64,000 bases of DNA from Pokkaliibacter sp046614695 (GCF_046614695.1 NZ_JBKKHQ010000014.1:62001-126000), one strand, 5' to 3'. Positions 7,745 through 17,582 are shown, numbered from the stretch's first letter. The notes: generated from the sequence alone by a model not told the origin. Made by a program: numbers and translations.

Positions 7745-10700
7745 ATGAAGGGATTAGGCCGCGCCTTGCGCAAGCGATGGATGCCCGGACTAGTGGCGCT
7801 GACATTGGTCATGATAAGTACGCCACTTGTTGCCGCGGATGACGAGTCTGGCTCGACAGCGGAACAGGCTGCCACCGCAGCAGTGGAGCCAGCAAAAGCC
7901 GCCGGGCCCGTGGCGACGGCGGCTGTCAGTGCCGAGCAGAATTTTCGTGTGCTTGATATTGGTCAGGGCACATGGAAAGGCAGTCTGGCGGCTTCCATCG
8001 TATTGTCCTCACCGGTCGACATGAAGCAGGATCTCAGCGAATGGCTGAACCTGGTTCGCAAAGACGGCGAGCGCGTCGAAGGCGGCTGGATTGCTGATGA
8101 TACCGGCAAGCGCCTTTACTTCCCTTACCTTCAACCCGACACCACCTATCAAATCACGGTGCGAGAAGGTCTGCCCGGTGCCGATGGCAGTGAGCTTAAA
8201 ATCGAGAATCGTGTCCGCGCCATTCTGCGTCAGGACATCACCACACCAGCCATGCCAAAGGTCCTGAGCTTTGCCGATTCCGGTCACATGCTGGCCCATA
8301 AGCTGACTAAAGGGCTGCCGATCACGGCGGTGAATGTGGATGATGTTGAAATCGACTTTTATCGCCTGAATAGCGATGCCATCGCCGATTTTCTGATCAG
8401 CTACGGTAATGACTCCCAGCTTTATGTTTGGGGGCTGGAGCGCACACTTGAGCGTGCCGAGCGCGTTTACACCGGCCGCTATGACCTCAAATTGCCCGCG
8501 AATACTCGTGGTACCCGTTACATCCCGATCAAGAGCAATCCGAAATTTGCCGAGCAGGGTATCTATCTGGCTATTCTTCGAGAAGTCGGTAGTTATGGAG
8601 AGAAGTTCACCGCGACCTGGTTTGCGGTCACTGATCTTGGCGTTCAGCTGAGTATTTTCCCCAAGGAAGTCACTGCGCAGGTGACTTCCCTCAGCACCGC
8701 CATGCCGGTCGGGAATGTCAGTCTGGAAATGCTGGATAACGACAATCATCTGCTGGGACGCAAAGAGACCGATGCTCAGGGGCTGGCAAAACTCGGCAGC
8801 AGCGATGCCATCCTGAAAAAAGCGGCGCTACTGATTGCCCGTCATGGTGCTGACACGACGTTGATTCGCCTCCAGGGGCCGGAACTTGATCTCTCCGAGT
8901 TCTCCACTGATGGTCGTCCCAATGAGGCGCAAAGCCTGTTTATTTACAGTCCGCGGGATCTGTATCGACCCGGCGAAACCCTGACACTGACCGCCTTGCT
9001 GCGTGATCAGGATGGCAAGTCGGTCCCTGCGGTTCCCCTTCAGGCAGAGCTTCGACAACCCAATGGCCGCGTGGTACGCAGCCTGCGCCTGGCGCCTCAG
9101 ACCGCAGGCTTCTATGAGCAAAACTTCCCACTCGCCAAGGATGCCCCAACCGGCACCTGGCAGTTTGTGGTGACTCTGCCAGATAAGTCGCAGGAGGCGT
9201 ATAACGTGCAGGTAGAGGATTTCCTGCCGGAACGTATGAGCCTTCAACTGAGCGCGCCGAAAGTTGTGCTGCCCGAGGAAAAGCTGGAGGTGGCCATTGA
9301 GGGGAGTTATCTCTACGGTGCACCTGCGGCCAATAACCGTGTGCAGACGCGTCTGGTGGTAAAACCCCAGCCTCATCCTTTTGAAAACTTTAAAACGACC
9401 TTCTTCGGCAACGTCAAAGATGAGCGCCTGGTACGCAATCAGGAGCTGGACGATCTGTCCCTGGATGAAGAAGGTAAAGCCTCTCTCACTCCCGAGCCGT
9501 TCTGGCAAAAAGCCGAATCCACCTATGAACTGCGCTTTTATGAAAATCTGCTGGATAGCGGTGGCCGGCCGGTGGCCCGACGCAAGAGCGTGCAGGTCGT
9601 ACCTGCCTCGACGCTGGTAGGGATTCGCCCGCTCTTTAAGGATGATCAGGTCGATAGCAATTCCACCGCCGGATTTGAGCTGGTGGCGACCAATGGCACC
9701 GATCTGCAGGCGCGCGCCGGCCTTAAGGCGGAGTTGATCCGTGAAGAGCGCGATTACCACTGGCAGTGGTCTGAGCAGGAAGGTTGGAAATCCAGCTATA
9801 CCGTGCGTGAGTACGCTGTGAATCAATGGTCGCTGGATATCGCGGCGGGTTCGCCTGCCAAACTTGAGGCGCCGGTGGAGTGGGGTGGCTATCGTCTGGA
9901 AGTCACAGACCCTCAAACCGGGCTTAAAACCGCCTATCGTTTTGAAGCCGGTTGGCAGTCAGAGCAAACCGCGCTGGCGGGGCGCCCTGACCGCATTGGT
10001 CTTGGCCTGAACCAGCAGAGCTTTAACGCGGGCGATGAGATGGTGGTGGATATCCAGCCTCCGGCGGCCGGTAAAGGTTTCCTCACGCTGGTTTCTGACA
10101 AGGTGCTGATGCGCCGCTGGGTGGAAATCCCGGCGGAGGGCGCCAGGGAACACATCACGCTTGATCCTGCCTGGGCTAATCGTCATGACCTTTATCTCAG
10201 CCTGACACTGGTTCAGCCCGGCGATTCTCAGGATGAAAAACTGCCCCGTCGCATGATGGGAATTACTCCGGTGGCTCTGAACCGCGAAGGCCGTCGTCTG
10301 GCTGTGGCCATCGATGTACCGGAGAAGATCGAGCCCAATACTCATCTGGACGTTCCCGTGACGGTGACTCTGCCGCAAGATACTGACACGGAAAGTGCAA
10401 CGCCTGTGCATGTCACTCTGGCTGCGGTTGATGAAGGCATTCTCAGCATCAGCGGCTTTAAAACCCCGGATCCTTTTGGCTGGCTGTTCGCGCAACGTCG
10501 CTACAGTGCCGAGCATCGTGATTCCTTTGATGATCTGATTGAAGGCGGTGAAGGAGAGCTGGCGCAGCTGCGCTATGGCGGTGATGCCGACCTGAACCGT
10601 GGTGGCTCAGAGCCGCCGTCTGATGTGCAGATTATCTCGCTGTACTCCGGTCTGGTGACGGTGGATGAGGCCGGTAAAGCTGTCATCAGCCTCGATATTC

Positions 10701-12790
10701 CTGAATTCAATGGCAAGCTTCGCCTGATGGCAGTGGCCTTCTCCGAGCAGGATTTTGGTTCTGCGGAAAAAGCGCTGACCGTCGCCGCTCCGGTGGTGGC
10801 CCAGATCAGCAAGCCACGCTTCCTGGCGATGGGCGACAAGAGCTCGGTCAGTGTGGATCTGAATAATCTGTCCGGCAAAGCCCAGACCCTGCAAGTGCAG
10901 CTGGGGACGGACAAGGATGATGAACGCTTTGCTCTTGAGTTGGGCAAGGCGAGGGTTAGCGGTATTGATGCAGTCGATGCGACGCAGTGGGCAGAGGATA
11001 AGCCGCTGGCGCTGACTGTCGGCGTGAACCAGAAAGCCATAATCCGGGTTCCTCTTACTGCGGGTGTCGGCGAAGGGCTGGTGCCGCTTCGTCTGCGTGT
11101 GACCGGCATCAAGCGCCCTGATGAGAGCCAGCCCGAGGCATCCATCGAGCAGGATACGTCGATTCGCCTGCGTCCGGCCTGGGCTGAGCAGCATCAACAG
11201 TGGCAGCAAAGCCTGGAGGCCGGTGAGTCCTTTAGCCTGCCGACGGATGCCGTGGGGGCACTGATCTCCTCCACCGTTATCGCTAATGTGTCGCTTTCCA
11301 GCTTGCCTCCTCTTGTGATCGCGGATTACTTCTCGACACTCAAGGCTTATCCGTATGGTTGTCTTGAACAGACCACGAGCGGTGTCTTCCCGCAGCTTTA
11401 TCTGAACGATGAGCTGCTGACGCAACTGCATCTGGACGGCAGCACCAGTGAAAAGCGCAACGCCGCTCTGACACTGGCGATTCAGCGTTTGTCCGGCATG
11501 CAGCGCAGCAATGGTGGTTTTGGCCTCTGGAGCAGCGACAGTATGGAAGAGTTCTGGCTGACGGCCTACGTCACCGACTTCCTGCAGCGTGCCTCGGTGG
11601 CGGGCTATCCTGTGCCTGAAAGTACCCTGACTGCTGCGGTCAAACGCCTACAGGAATATGTGCGTAATCCGGAGTGGATCGATGCCTATTACCGTGAAGA
11701 TCCCGCTGCTTCACGGGCTTCAGTGGTGGCCTATGCCGGTTTGATTCTTGCGCGGATGCATCAGGCACCATTGGCAAGCCTGCGTACCTACTTTGATCAG
11801 CTGCCGGCTTCTGCGCCGGGGCTGGCAAAACTCCAACTTGGGCTGGCACTTGAACTGGCAGGGGATCGCACACGTGGACTGCAAGGGCAGCAATCCGGTG
11901 AGGTTGCTCTGCTGGGCGAGACAACGCACAACTACGCCGATTATGGCTCGCGCACGCGTGATCTGGCGCTGGCGGCTTTCTGGCTGATGGAGCAGGAAAA
12001 GCCTCGTGACGAATGGCTGCCAGTCGTCATGGAACTGCAGAAATCCCTGCAGGAAGAGCGATGGTTGTCGACCCAGGAACGTAACAGCCTCTTCCTGGTA
12101 GGGCAGGCGCTGCGTCAGCAGCAGGGCGATACCATGACACTGGTGATGGGGGATGCCGCTGATGCTCAGGAGAATACCCTGAGCCTGGCGAATTTTGACT
12201 CTCGTCTGCAGGGGGCGGATGCCGCCGCTCACTTCAAGGTCAGGAATGCAGGTGAAGAGGCCGTGTATCTGGATGCTCGTCTGACGGGCTATTCACAGCA
12301 GGCGCCCGCGCCGGTGGATCATGGCCTCAGTGTGACTCGCAGTTATCTGCTGCCAGAGACCGGTGATGTGATCGCGCTTCAGGAGGGAACTGATAACCTT
12401 CAGCTGTTCAGCGGCGAGCTGGTACTGGTCAGGTTACAGGTCAAGGCATCAGATGCACGCCACCATATTCTGGTGCAGGATCTCCTGCCCGCCGGGCTGG
12501 AGCTTGAAAACCAGAATCTGGCCAACAGCACGGCGATGGAAGATGTCAAAGTCGATGATCACTCTGTGCAGGAAACCATGGCTTATCAGGATATTCGCCA
12601 TCAGGAGTTCCGTGATGACCGCTATGCAGCGGCCATCGAAATGCCAGAAGGCGTGGCGACACTTTATTATCTGGCCCGCGCAGTGACGGCTGGCACCTAT
12701 ACGATTCCCGGGACTTCAGCCGAAGTAATGTATCAGCCGGACATCCGCCATGTGGGCAAGGCAACAACACTGGTGGTGACTCCGCGCTAG
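7745..12790 (+). CDS. Bacterial alpha-2-macroglobulin (YfhM/ECAM family) with thioester motif
   Basis: Bacterial alpha-2-macroglobulins are large periplasmic proteins that trap foreign proteases through a reactive thioester and are thought to defend peptidoglycan after envelope damage. The 1681-residue product has a Sec signal peptide (residues 1-31, hydrophobic core then A-A-D-D) and the family stretches S-P-R-D-L-Y-R-P-G-E-T-L near 402 and A-A-V-D-E-G-I-L-S-I near 892. The thioester motif C-L-E-Q begins at Cys1206 within Y-P-Y-G-C-L-E-Q-T. The terpenoid-toroid-like helical region follows, then C-terminal MG domains. Unlike E. coli ECAM, no lipobox cysteine follows the signal peptide, so it should be soluble. 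pbpC starts four bases after its stop, the pairing known from many Gram-negatives. Confidence 0.95.
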   Translation: MKGLGRALRKRWMPGLVALTLVMISTPLVAADDESGSTAEQAATAAVEPAKAAGPVATAAVSAEQNFRVLDIGQGTWKGSLAASIVLSSPVDMKQDLSEWLNLVRKDGERVEGGWIADDTGKRLYFPYLQPDTTYQITVREGLPGADGSELKIENRVRAILRQDITTPAMPKVLSFADSGHMLAHKLTKGLPITAVNVDDVEIDFYRLNSDAIADFLISYGNDSQLYVWGLERTLERAERVYTGRYDLKLPANTRGTRYIPIKSNPKFAEQGIYLAILREVGSYGEKFTATWFAVTDLGVQLSIFPKEVTAQVTSLSTAMPVGNVSLEMLDNDNHLLGRKETDAQGLAKLGSSDAILKKAALLIARHGADTTLIRLQGPELDLSEFSTDGRPNEAQSLFIYSPRDLYRPGETLTLTALLRDQDGKSVPAVPLQAELRQPNGRVVRSLRLAPQTAGFYEQNFPLAKDAPTGTWQFVVTLPDKSQEAYNVQVEDFLPERMSLQLSAPKVVLPEEKLEVAIEGSYLYGAPAANNRVQTRLVVKPQPHPFENFKTTFFGNVKDERLVRNQELDDLSLDEEGKASLTPEPFWQKAESTYELRFYENLLDSGGRPVARRKSVQVVPASTLVGIRPLFKDDQVDSNSTAGFELVATNGTDLQARAGLKAELIREERDYHWQWSEQEGWKSSYTVREYAVNQWSLDIAAGSPAKLEAPVEWGGYRLEVTDPQTGLKTAYRFEAGWQSEQTALAGRPDRIGLGLNQQSFNAGDEMVVDIQPPAAGKGFLTLVSDKVLMRRWVEIPAEGAREHITLDPAWANRHDLYLSLTLVQPGDSQDEKLPRRMMGITPVALNREGRRLAVAIDVPEKIEPNTHLDVPVTVTLPQDTDTESATPVHVTLAAVDEGILSISGFKTPDPFGWLFAQRRYSAEHRDSFDDLIEGGEGELAQLRYGGDADLNRGGSEPPSDVQIISLYSGLVTVDEAGKAVISLDIPEFNGKLRLMAVAFSEQDFGSAEKALTVAAPVVAQISKPRFLAMGDKSSVSVDLNNLSGKAQTLQVQLGTDKDDERFALELGKARVSGIDAVDATQWAEDKPLALTVGVNQKAIIRVPLTAGVGEGLVPLRLRVTGIKRPDESQPEASIEQDTSIRLRPAWAEQHQQWQQSLEAGESFSLPTDAVGALISSTVIANVSLSSLPPLVIADYFSTLKAYPYGCLEQTTSGVFPQLYLNDELLTQLHLDGSTSEKRNAALTLAIQRLSGMQRSNGGFGLWSSDSMEEFWLTAYVTDFLQRASVAGYPVPESTLTAAVKRLQEYVRNPEWIDAYYREDPAASRASVVAYAGLILARMHQAPLASLRTYFDQLPASAPGLAKLQLGLALELAGDRTRGLQGQQSGEVALLGETTHNYADYGSRTRDLALAAFWLMEQEKPRDEWLPVVMELQKSLQEERWLSTQERNSLFLVGQALRQQQGDTMTLVMGDAADAQENTLSLANFDSRLQGADAAAHFKVRNAGEEAVYLDARLTGYSQQAPAPVDHGLSVTRSYLLPETGDVIALQEGTDNLQLFSGELVLVRLQVKASDARHHILVQDLLPAGLELENQNLANSTAMEDVKVDDHSVQETMAYQDIRHQEFRDDRYAAAIEMPEGVATLYYLARAVTAGTYTIPGTSAEVMYQPDIRHVGKATTLVVTPR

Positions 12791-12794
12791 GTGC

Positions 12795-15239
12795 ATGGGC
12801 ATGAAAGCCTCTTTTTCTTTTGCTAACAGACGGGCGCTTTGCGCTCGCCTTTTCTCATTCTGTGGGCGCGTCTTGAGTCTGCTGGGCCGTCCCCTCAAGC
12901 GCTGGAAGGTCGTTTTTTCTGGCCTCTTCCTGATGGGTTGTCTGTCCTGCCTCCTCCTTTACTGGGCCGATCAGCGCTGGCCACTGCCGAAGCCTTCGGG
13001 CTTTAGCACCGTGGTACTGGACAGTAGCGGCCATCCGCTTCGCAGCTTTGCTGATCCACAAGGCAACTGGCGTTATCCGGTGGCCAATAGCGAAGTGGCG
13101 CCAGTCTATCTGGACATGCTGTTGGCCTATGAAGACCGCGCCTTTTACTGGCATCCGGGGATTAACCCCTGGGCGCTGATGCGGGCTGCCGGCATGAACC
13201 TTCTGAGCGGGCATATCGTTTCCGGTGGCTCGACTCTGACCATGCAGGTGGCAAGACTGATGGAGCCGGAGGTTTATAGCCAGGGCTCACGGTCCTGGGG
13301 GCTCAAGTTTCGGCAGATGGCGCGGGCGCTACAGCTGGAGTGGCATGAGAGTAAAGCGCAGATTCTGAACCGCTATCTGAATTCTGCACCCTTTGGTGGT
13401 CCGTTAGTGGGGGTGGAAGCGGCGGCTTACTCCTATTTTGGCAAAAGTGCCGCGCATCTATCTGATGCTGAAGCCGCGCTGTTGGTTGTTTTACCCCAGC
13501 GTCCGAGTGGCTGGCGGCCTGATCGCTATCCTGAGCGAGCGCGGTTGGCGCGCGATAAAGTGCTGGAGCGGATGGTGGACCAGGGTCACTGGTCCGCGCA
13601 GCGTGTGGCTGATGCCAAACTGGAGCAGGTCGCGGTTCTCACCCCAGAGACGCCTTTCATCGCCCCCATTTTTTCGCGCGAATTACATCAGCGCTTACCT
13701 GAGGCGCAGCGGATTCAGACGCTGATTGACGGCGGCTGGCAGCGACGTGTGGAAGCCGAGGTGGCGCGTTATCGCCAGGGATTGGCTGCGGAACAATCCA
13801 TCGCCGTGGTGGTGATGGATAACCAAAGCCACGGTGTGAAAGCCTATGTCGGTTCTGCGGACTTTTTCGATGAGGAGCGTCAGGGGCAGGTGGATATGGG
13901 GCGAGCCGTGCGCTCTCCGGGCTCTGCGCTGAAGCCTTTCCTGTACGCAATGGCGATGGATCAGGGGTTGATTCATTCCCAGTCACTGCTGATGGACATT
14001 CCCCGTTGGCGCGCCGCTTACAGGCCACGTAATTTCAGCGGTGGTTTTAGCGGGCCTGTCAGTGTCGAAGAGGCGCTACAGCGTTCGCTGAACCTCCCTG
14101 CGGTGCAGGTGCTGGATGCGCTTGGCCCCGGTACTTTTGCCTCGCGCTTACAGCAGGGCGGCCTGACACTCTATGGTGCGGGAGCGAGAAACCCCAACGA
14201 AAGCCTGATTCTGGGCGGTATTGGCGTGCGCCTGCTGGATATGGTCGGGCTTTACTCTGCCCTGGCGAATCAGGGGCTGGCGGCCACTGCACGCCTTACC
14301 GAAGCGGACCCTCAGGTGTCTCGTTATCTTGTCTCGCCAGCATCGGCCTGGGTGGCCTGGCGTATGCTGGCTCGGCACCCCAACCCTTTGCTGCAATCGC
14401 TGATTCAGAGGCCCTGGCAAATGGCCTGGAAGACCGGCACCAGCTACGGCTTTCGCGATGCCTGGGCGATAGGCGTCACGCAGAATCTGACTATCGGTGT
14501 CTGGGTAGGTCGCCCCGATGGCAGCCCCAGTCCCGGTGATCAGGGCGCTACGACTGCGGCTCCTCTGCTCTTTGCCTTGCGCCAGACGCTGGCCAACGCC
14601 GGGCAGCGCCCGCTAACCCAGCCAGCAGGTGTGACGGAGCAGGAGATTTGCTGGCCCTCGGGTCTGGCGGCCAGTAACCCGGTCAACCGCGATGGCTGCA
14701 TGCGCAGGCTTAAGGCTTGGGTCGTGAACGATACCATCCCCCCCACACTTGAGGCTCAGCCGGGGCTTCAGGGGTCGCGCATTGTGCGAACCCTGTGGCT
14801 GACGGATCAGGGCCGGCGTGCAGAGCCTGCCTGTGCCCAAGGTCAAGCTCTGAAGGCAAGTACTCTCATTCTCTGGCCCGCCGCACTGGAACCCTGGTTG
14901 CCAAGTGACTGGCGGCGTCAGCAGCGTTTGCCTGCTGCGGCTGCGGGTTGTGAACTGCTGGAAGCGGATCGTCAGCCTTTGCAAATCACCTCGGTTTCGC
15001 CGGACAGTCTGCTGCGGGTTCCCGGGGAGCATCATGAGCTGACACTTAACCTTCGTGCTTTGGGGGGGAGTGGCGAGCGTTTCTGGTATCTGGATGGGCG
15101 TTATATCGGCAAGGCGAGTCCGGCCGGTGCGCTGACACTGCAAATCGAGAAGTCTGGGCATTATCAACTCAGTGTGTCGGATCAGCAGGGCAATGTGGAC
15201 ATGCTTTATTTTGACCTGAGCCCCGGCTTTGGGTCTTAA
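12795..15239 (+). CDS. pbpC: Penicillin-binding protein 1C (bifunctional glycosyltransferase/transpeptidase)
   Basis: PBP1C polymerises glycan and has a transpeptidase-like domain on the periplasmic face of the inner membrane. The 814-residue protein has a membrane anchor (about residues 38-57) and a GT51 domain with E-D-R-A-F near 111 and G-G-S-T-L-T-M-Q near 141. Its transpeptidase domain has S377-A-L-K380, an S-L-N motif near 431 and K546-T-G-T, followed by the C-terminal domain typical of PBP1C. All catalytic motifs are intact. It lies four bases behind the alpha-2-macroglobulin gene and is probably co-transcribed with it. ATG 12795 is used; ATG 12801 is nearly as good and neither has a strong ribosome site. 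Confidence 0.96.
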   Translation: MGMKASFSFANRRALCARLFSFCGRVLSLLGRPLKRWKVVFSGLFLMGCLSCLLLYWADQRWPLPKPSGFSTVVLDSSGHPLRSFADPQGNWRYPVANSEVAPVYLDMLLAYEDRAFYWHPGINPWALMRAAGMNLLSGHIVSGGSTLTMQVARLMEPEVYSQGSRSWGLKFRQMARALQLEWHESKAQILNRYLNSAPFGGPLVGVEAAAYSYFGKSAAHLSDAEAALLVVLPQRPSGWRPDRYPERARLARDKVLERMVDQGHWSAQRVADAKLEQVAVLTPETPFIAPIFSRELHQRLPEAQRIQTLIDGGWQRRVEAEVARYRQGLAAEQSIAVVVMDNQSHGVKAYVGSADFFDEERQGQVDMGRAVRSPGSALKPFLYAMAMDQGLIHSQSLLMDIPRWRAAYRPRNFSGGFSGPVSVEEALQRSLNLPAVQVLDALGPGTFASRLQQGGLTLYGAGARNPNESLILGGIGVRLLDMVGLYSALANQGLAATARLTEADPQVSRYLVSPASAWVAWRMLARHPNPLLQSLIQRPWQMAWKTGTSYGFRDAWAIGVTQNLTIGVWVGRPDGSPSPGDQGATTAAPLLFALRQTLANAGQRPLTQPAGVTEQEICWPSGLAASNPVNRDGCMRRLKAWVVNDTIPPTLEAQPGLQGSRIVRTLWLTDQGRRAEPACAQGQALKASTLILWPAALEPWLPSDWRRQQRLPAAAAGCELLEADRQPLQITSVSPDSLLRVPGEHHELTLNLRALGGSGERFWYLDGRYIGKASPAGALTLQIEKSGHYQLSVSDQQGNVDMLYFDLSPGFGS

Positions 15240-15253
15240 TAGCGGGCTGTTTA

Positions 15254-16135
15254 ATGGCTGATTCGCACAGGATGTTTGAACCCGGAATGTTGATGCACAG
15301 GAAGTTTACTAAAGCGCTGACCAACTCACTGCCCATTGTGAAATCGCTATTGGGCGTATCGCTGGCCGTCGGTGCTCTCTTGTTAAGTGGTTGCGCGACC
15401 CAGCAGAAGGTCAGCAACTATTTTCAGCCTTATCAGTTGAATGCAGCGCCTAAGCTCAGCAAGTTTGAAGTCTGTATTTCCATGGGCTGTACCAAGCGCA
15501 CGACCCTGACCCTGAGCGAGGCTGAGCAGGCGCAAATCAAGTCTCAGTTTGAGCCTGCACCGGCGACCGCCGAGGATGAACGTGAGGATATCTCGCAGGC
15601 AGTTGCCTTGCTTGAGCGCATCAATGGTCCGAAAGCGGAAACCCAGTTCGACGCTCCGGGCAACTCCGGCATCTTTTCCGGCAACCATCAGCTGGATTGC
15701 GTCGCTGAAACCCTCAACACCTCTGTCGCGCTGATGCTGATGGACCAGATGGGGCTGCTGCACTTTAATCGACCTGCGTATCCTGCGCACCGCGGGCTAT
15801 TGCAACTCCTCGGCCCGCACAATGCCGCGACCATCGAGGATGTCGCCACACACCAGCGCTATGTGGTGGATTCTTGGTTCTACGCCAATGGTGTGCCGGC
15901 CACGGTGGTGACGCTTGAAAGCTGGCATGATGGCTTCTATCCCGACATCGATCATCCGCCTGCGGTTGTCAGTCACGGTATTGAGGAAGAGGGCAGTGCA
16001 TCCCAGTCAGCGATGCTCGGCAGTCAGTCCGAAGCGGTGAATGCGGATTCACAAACCTCTGCGCCATCAACGTCTCTTCCAGCAGGTTCTGTGTCATCCG
16101 CAGCGGCTGCAGGTCCTGTTTTGCAGGCGCAGTAA
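15254..16135 (+). CDS. Lipoprotein with possible Cys/His/Asp triad (conserved unknown)
   Basis: A predicted outer- or inner-membrane lipoprotein of 293 residues. The lipobox L-L-S-G-C ends at Cys47, and an internal ATG at 15293 would give a more usual 34-residue signal. The mature part has C74-x4-C79, then L-D-C149-V-A-E-T at a helix start, His189 in G-P-H-N-A-A-T-I, and V-V-D206-S-W-F. This order of Cys, His and Asp, with the D-S-W-F motif, resembles papain-like or transglutaminase-like folds, so a peptidase or amidase role is possible but unproven. The last 60 residues are a Ser/Ala-rich low-complexity tail. It follows pbpC by 14 bases and ends the operon at a strong terminator. Confidence 0.82.
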   Translation: MADSHRMFEPGMLMHRKFTKALTNSLPIVKSLLGVSLAVGALLLSGCATQQKVSNYFQPYQLNAAPKLSKFEVCISMGCTKRTTLTLSEAEQAQIKSQFEPAPATAEDEREDISQAVALLERINGPKAETQFDAPGNSGIFSGNHQLDCVAETLNTSVALMLMDQMGLLHFNRPAYPAHRGLLQLLGPHNAATIEDVATHQRYVVDSWFYANGVPATVVTLESWHDGFYPDIDHPPAVVSHGIEEEGSASQSAMLGSQSEAVNADSQTSAPSTSLPAGSVSSAAAAGPVLQAQ

Positions 16136-16163
16136 GCCGACCGCCTGTTTTGTGCCTCCGCAT

Positions 16164-16193
16164 AAAAAAGCCAGGTATGCACCTGGCTTTTTT
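16164..16193. terminator. Bidirectional terminator between the lipoprotein and 2OG-oxygenase genes
   Basis: A stem extended by A/T flanks (six A's at 16164-16169 and six T's at 16188-16193) has a 7-bp core (16170-16176 with 16181-16187) and a four-base loop. The T-runs on both strands let it end both the plus-strand pbpC operon and the convergent minus-strand gene. Confidence 0.88.
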
Positions 16194-16218
16194 GTCGCTA
16201 ATCACGAGCAAGCGCTGC

Positions 16219-16935
16219 CTACACTCCCTCTGGCAGGGTTCGGCTTACCTTGCTCCAGCGCGCCGGAGAAGGCATTAAAAACTCAGGTGTGCCTTCGCCG
16301 GGAATGTCCTTGGCGGCAAGAACCATGTCGTAGGAAATTGTGATGCGTTCTTCATCCGAAGTGTGCGGAGTGACATCGTGCATCTGCTTGGCAGGGAAAA
16401 GCAGCAAGCGTCCGGGAATCGGGTCGTAGTTGGCACACTGAAAATTAAAGGGGTTCAGTTCGCTGTAGCCCTTGGTCATGTTCGCACCGATGCCGGGAGC
16501 AACCTCATTGGGTTTGCTGTCACTGAAAAAGCGCGTCTGGCCGGGATTGTCTGTCTTGGGAACTGAAACGTAATAAACCGCACTGATATGAGCGGTGTGA
16601 TGGGCATGCATGGCCACCGCCTGATTTTTTCTGGCGATGATGGGCCAGGCCCGTTGAATGTAGAGGTCCACCTTGTCCATGTTGTGGCCAAGTTGCTTCA
16701 GGTAGAACAGGGTGTGTAATTCGACTTGCTCGGTTAGCCAGTCGAAGGTGCTGTCACGGTGAATCTGGTCAACCGTATGTACATCACCGGTCCAGCTGGA
16801 TTCATCGCTGGTTTTTTTCTGACCGGCGCCATCCCGCAGCGCGTGGATATGCTCAACAAAGCGCTGCTGCTGTTGTTCATGCCCGGGCAGATCGGCGTGA
16901 TATACCGCCAGAGGAAACCAGAGGTCAAAAGCCAT
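16219..16935 (-). CDS. Putative 2OG-Fe(II) oxygenase (TIGR02466-like)
   Basis: This 238-residue protein looks like the TIGR02466/PF13759 group of predicted 2-oxoglutarate and iron-dependent oxygenases. The core resembles the family pattern: M-H-A-H-H-T-A-H-I-S-A-V-Y-Y-V near residues 109-123 for the proximal metal ligands, G-R-L-L-L-F-P-A near 175, a distal His in M-H-D-V-T-P-H (186 or 191), and Arg197 placed to bind 2-oxoglutarate. The start is set at the ATG at 16935, which has an AAGGAT ribosome site; the upstream open frame has no family match. Substrate unknown. It is transcribed alone, divergent from the DUF2835 gene. Confidence 0.82.
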   Translation of the reverse strand: MAFDLWFPLAVYHADLPGHEQQQQRFVEHIHALRDGAGQKKTSDESSWTGDVHTVDQIHRDSTFDWLTEQVELHTLFYLKQLGHNMDKVDLYIQRAWPIIARKNQAVAMHAHHTAHISAVYYVSVPKTDNPGQTRFFSDSKPNEVAPGIGANMTKGYSELNPFNFQCANYDPIPGRLLLFPAKQMHDVTPHTSDEERITISYDMVLAAKDIPGEGTPEFLMPSPARWSKVSRTLPEGV

Positions 16936-17161
16936 GGTAGATCCTTGAGTCACGTAAGAAATACGCCGCACTGTGAAACGAGCTGCGGCAAGGCGCCCGC
17001 GAAGGCCACTATTAAGCCTTGGGTGGCAGTGCTGTGCGGCAGGTTCCTCGTTGAGAATGAGAATCCTGCGCCAGATCAAAATTGTGTAAAGTATGCAGTA
17101 ATTCAGGTTGCGTGTCGGAGGTCAAATATCACCCCGACAATGGTTGAAGGAGAAAAGAACC

Positions 17162-17380
17162 ATGCAATACCGCTTTAGTTTGTCACTCTATCCCGATGAG
17201 CTGATGCGTATGTACCAGGGGCATGCCCGTTATTTGCGCGTGCGTACTGACAGCGGCAAGGTCATTGAATTGGCAGCGGACCGGCTTCGTAACGTGATGA
17301 CTCACGCCGGTGTTCACGGTGTCTTTTTGCTGACCACGGATGATAAAAACCGTTTTGTTTCCCTGCAGCAGTTAGCCTGA
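17162..17380 (+). CDS. DUF2835 family small protein
   Basis: A 72-residue protein matching the short DUF2835 family of gammaproteobacteria (Y-R-F-S-L-S-L at the start, Y-L-R-V-R-T-D-S-G in the middle, G-V-H-G-V-F near the end). Function is unknown. A GAAGGAG ribosome site lies eight bases before the ATG, which fixes the start even though the frame is open further upstream. It has no obvious operon partner. Confidence 0.85.
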   Translation: MQYRFSLSLYPDELMRMYQGHARYLRVRTDSGKVIELAADRLRNVMTHAGVHGVFLLTTDDKNRFVSLQQLA

Positions 17381-17538
17381 GGGCTTTCTTTCTTCCTCTC
17401 TCTTCGTGCCGTCTGATTATGGCGGCCGATTCTCTCCTCTTTAGTCTCCTTTCTTGAGCGGATAAGCCTTCATCCTGTCGAAAGCACTTCTGCAGTGTTG
17501 ATATGTAACTTCGGCGTATCAATTAAGGCGAAATTTGT

Positions 17539-17544
17539 TAGAAT
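17539..17544 (+). promoter_or_regulatory. Probable -10 element of the M48 lipoprotein gene
   Basis: TAGAAT lies 39 bases before the start codon in an otherwise empty gap. The -35 position 17 bases upstream reads GTATCA, which is poor, so only the -10 is supported. Confidence 0.35.
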
Positions 17545-17582
17545 GCGCGCTCTTTATGTAAGCACATGGGATGTGAGGAAAA

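Noticed and set aside
8828..9916. 362-residue minus-strand frame inside the alpha-2-macroglobulin gene (and a similar one at 10607-11431)
   Set aside because: Both are long only because the opposite gene is long and GC-rich; the composition is unlike a real protein.
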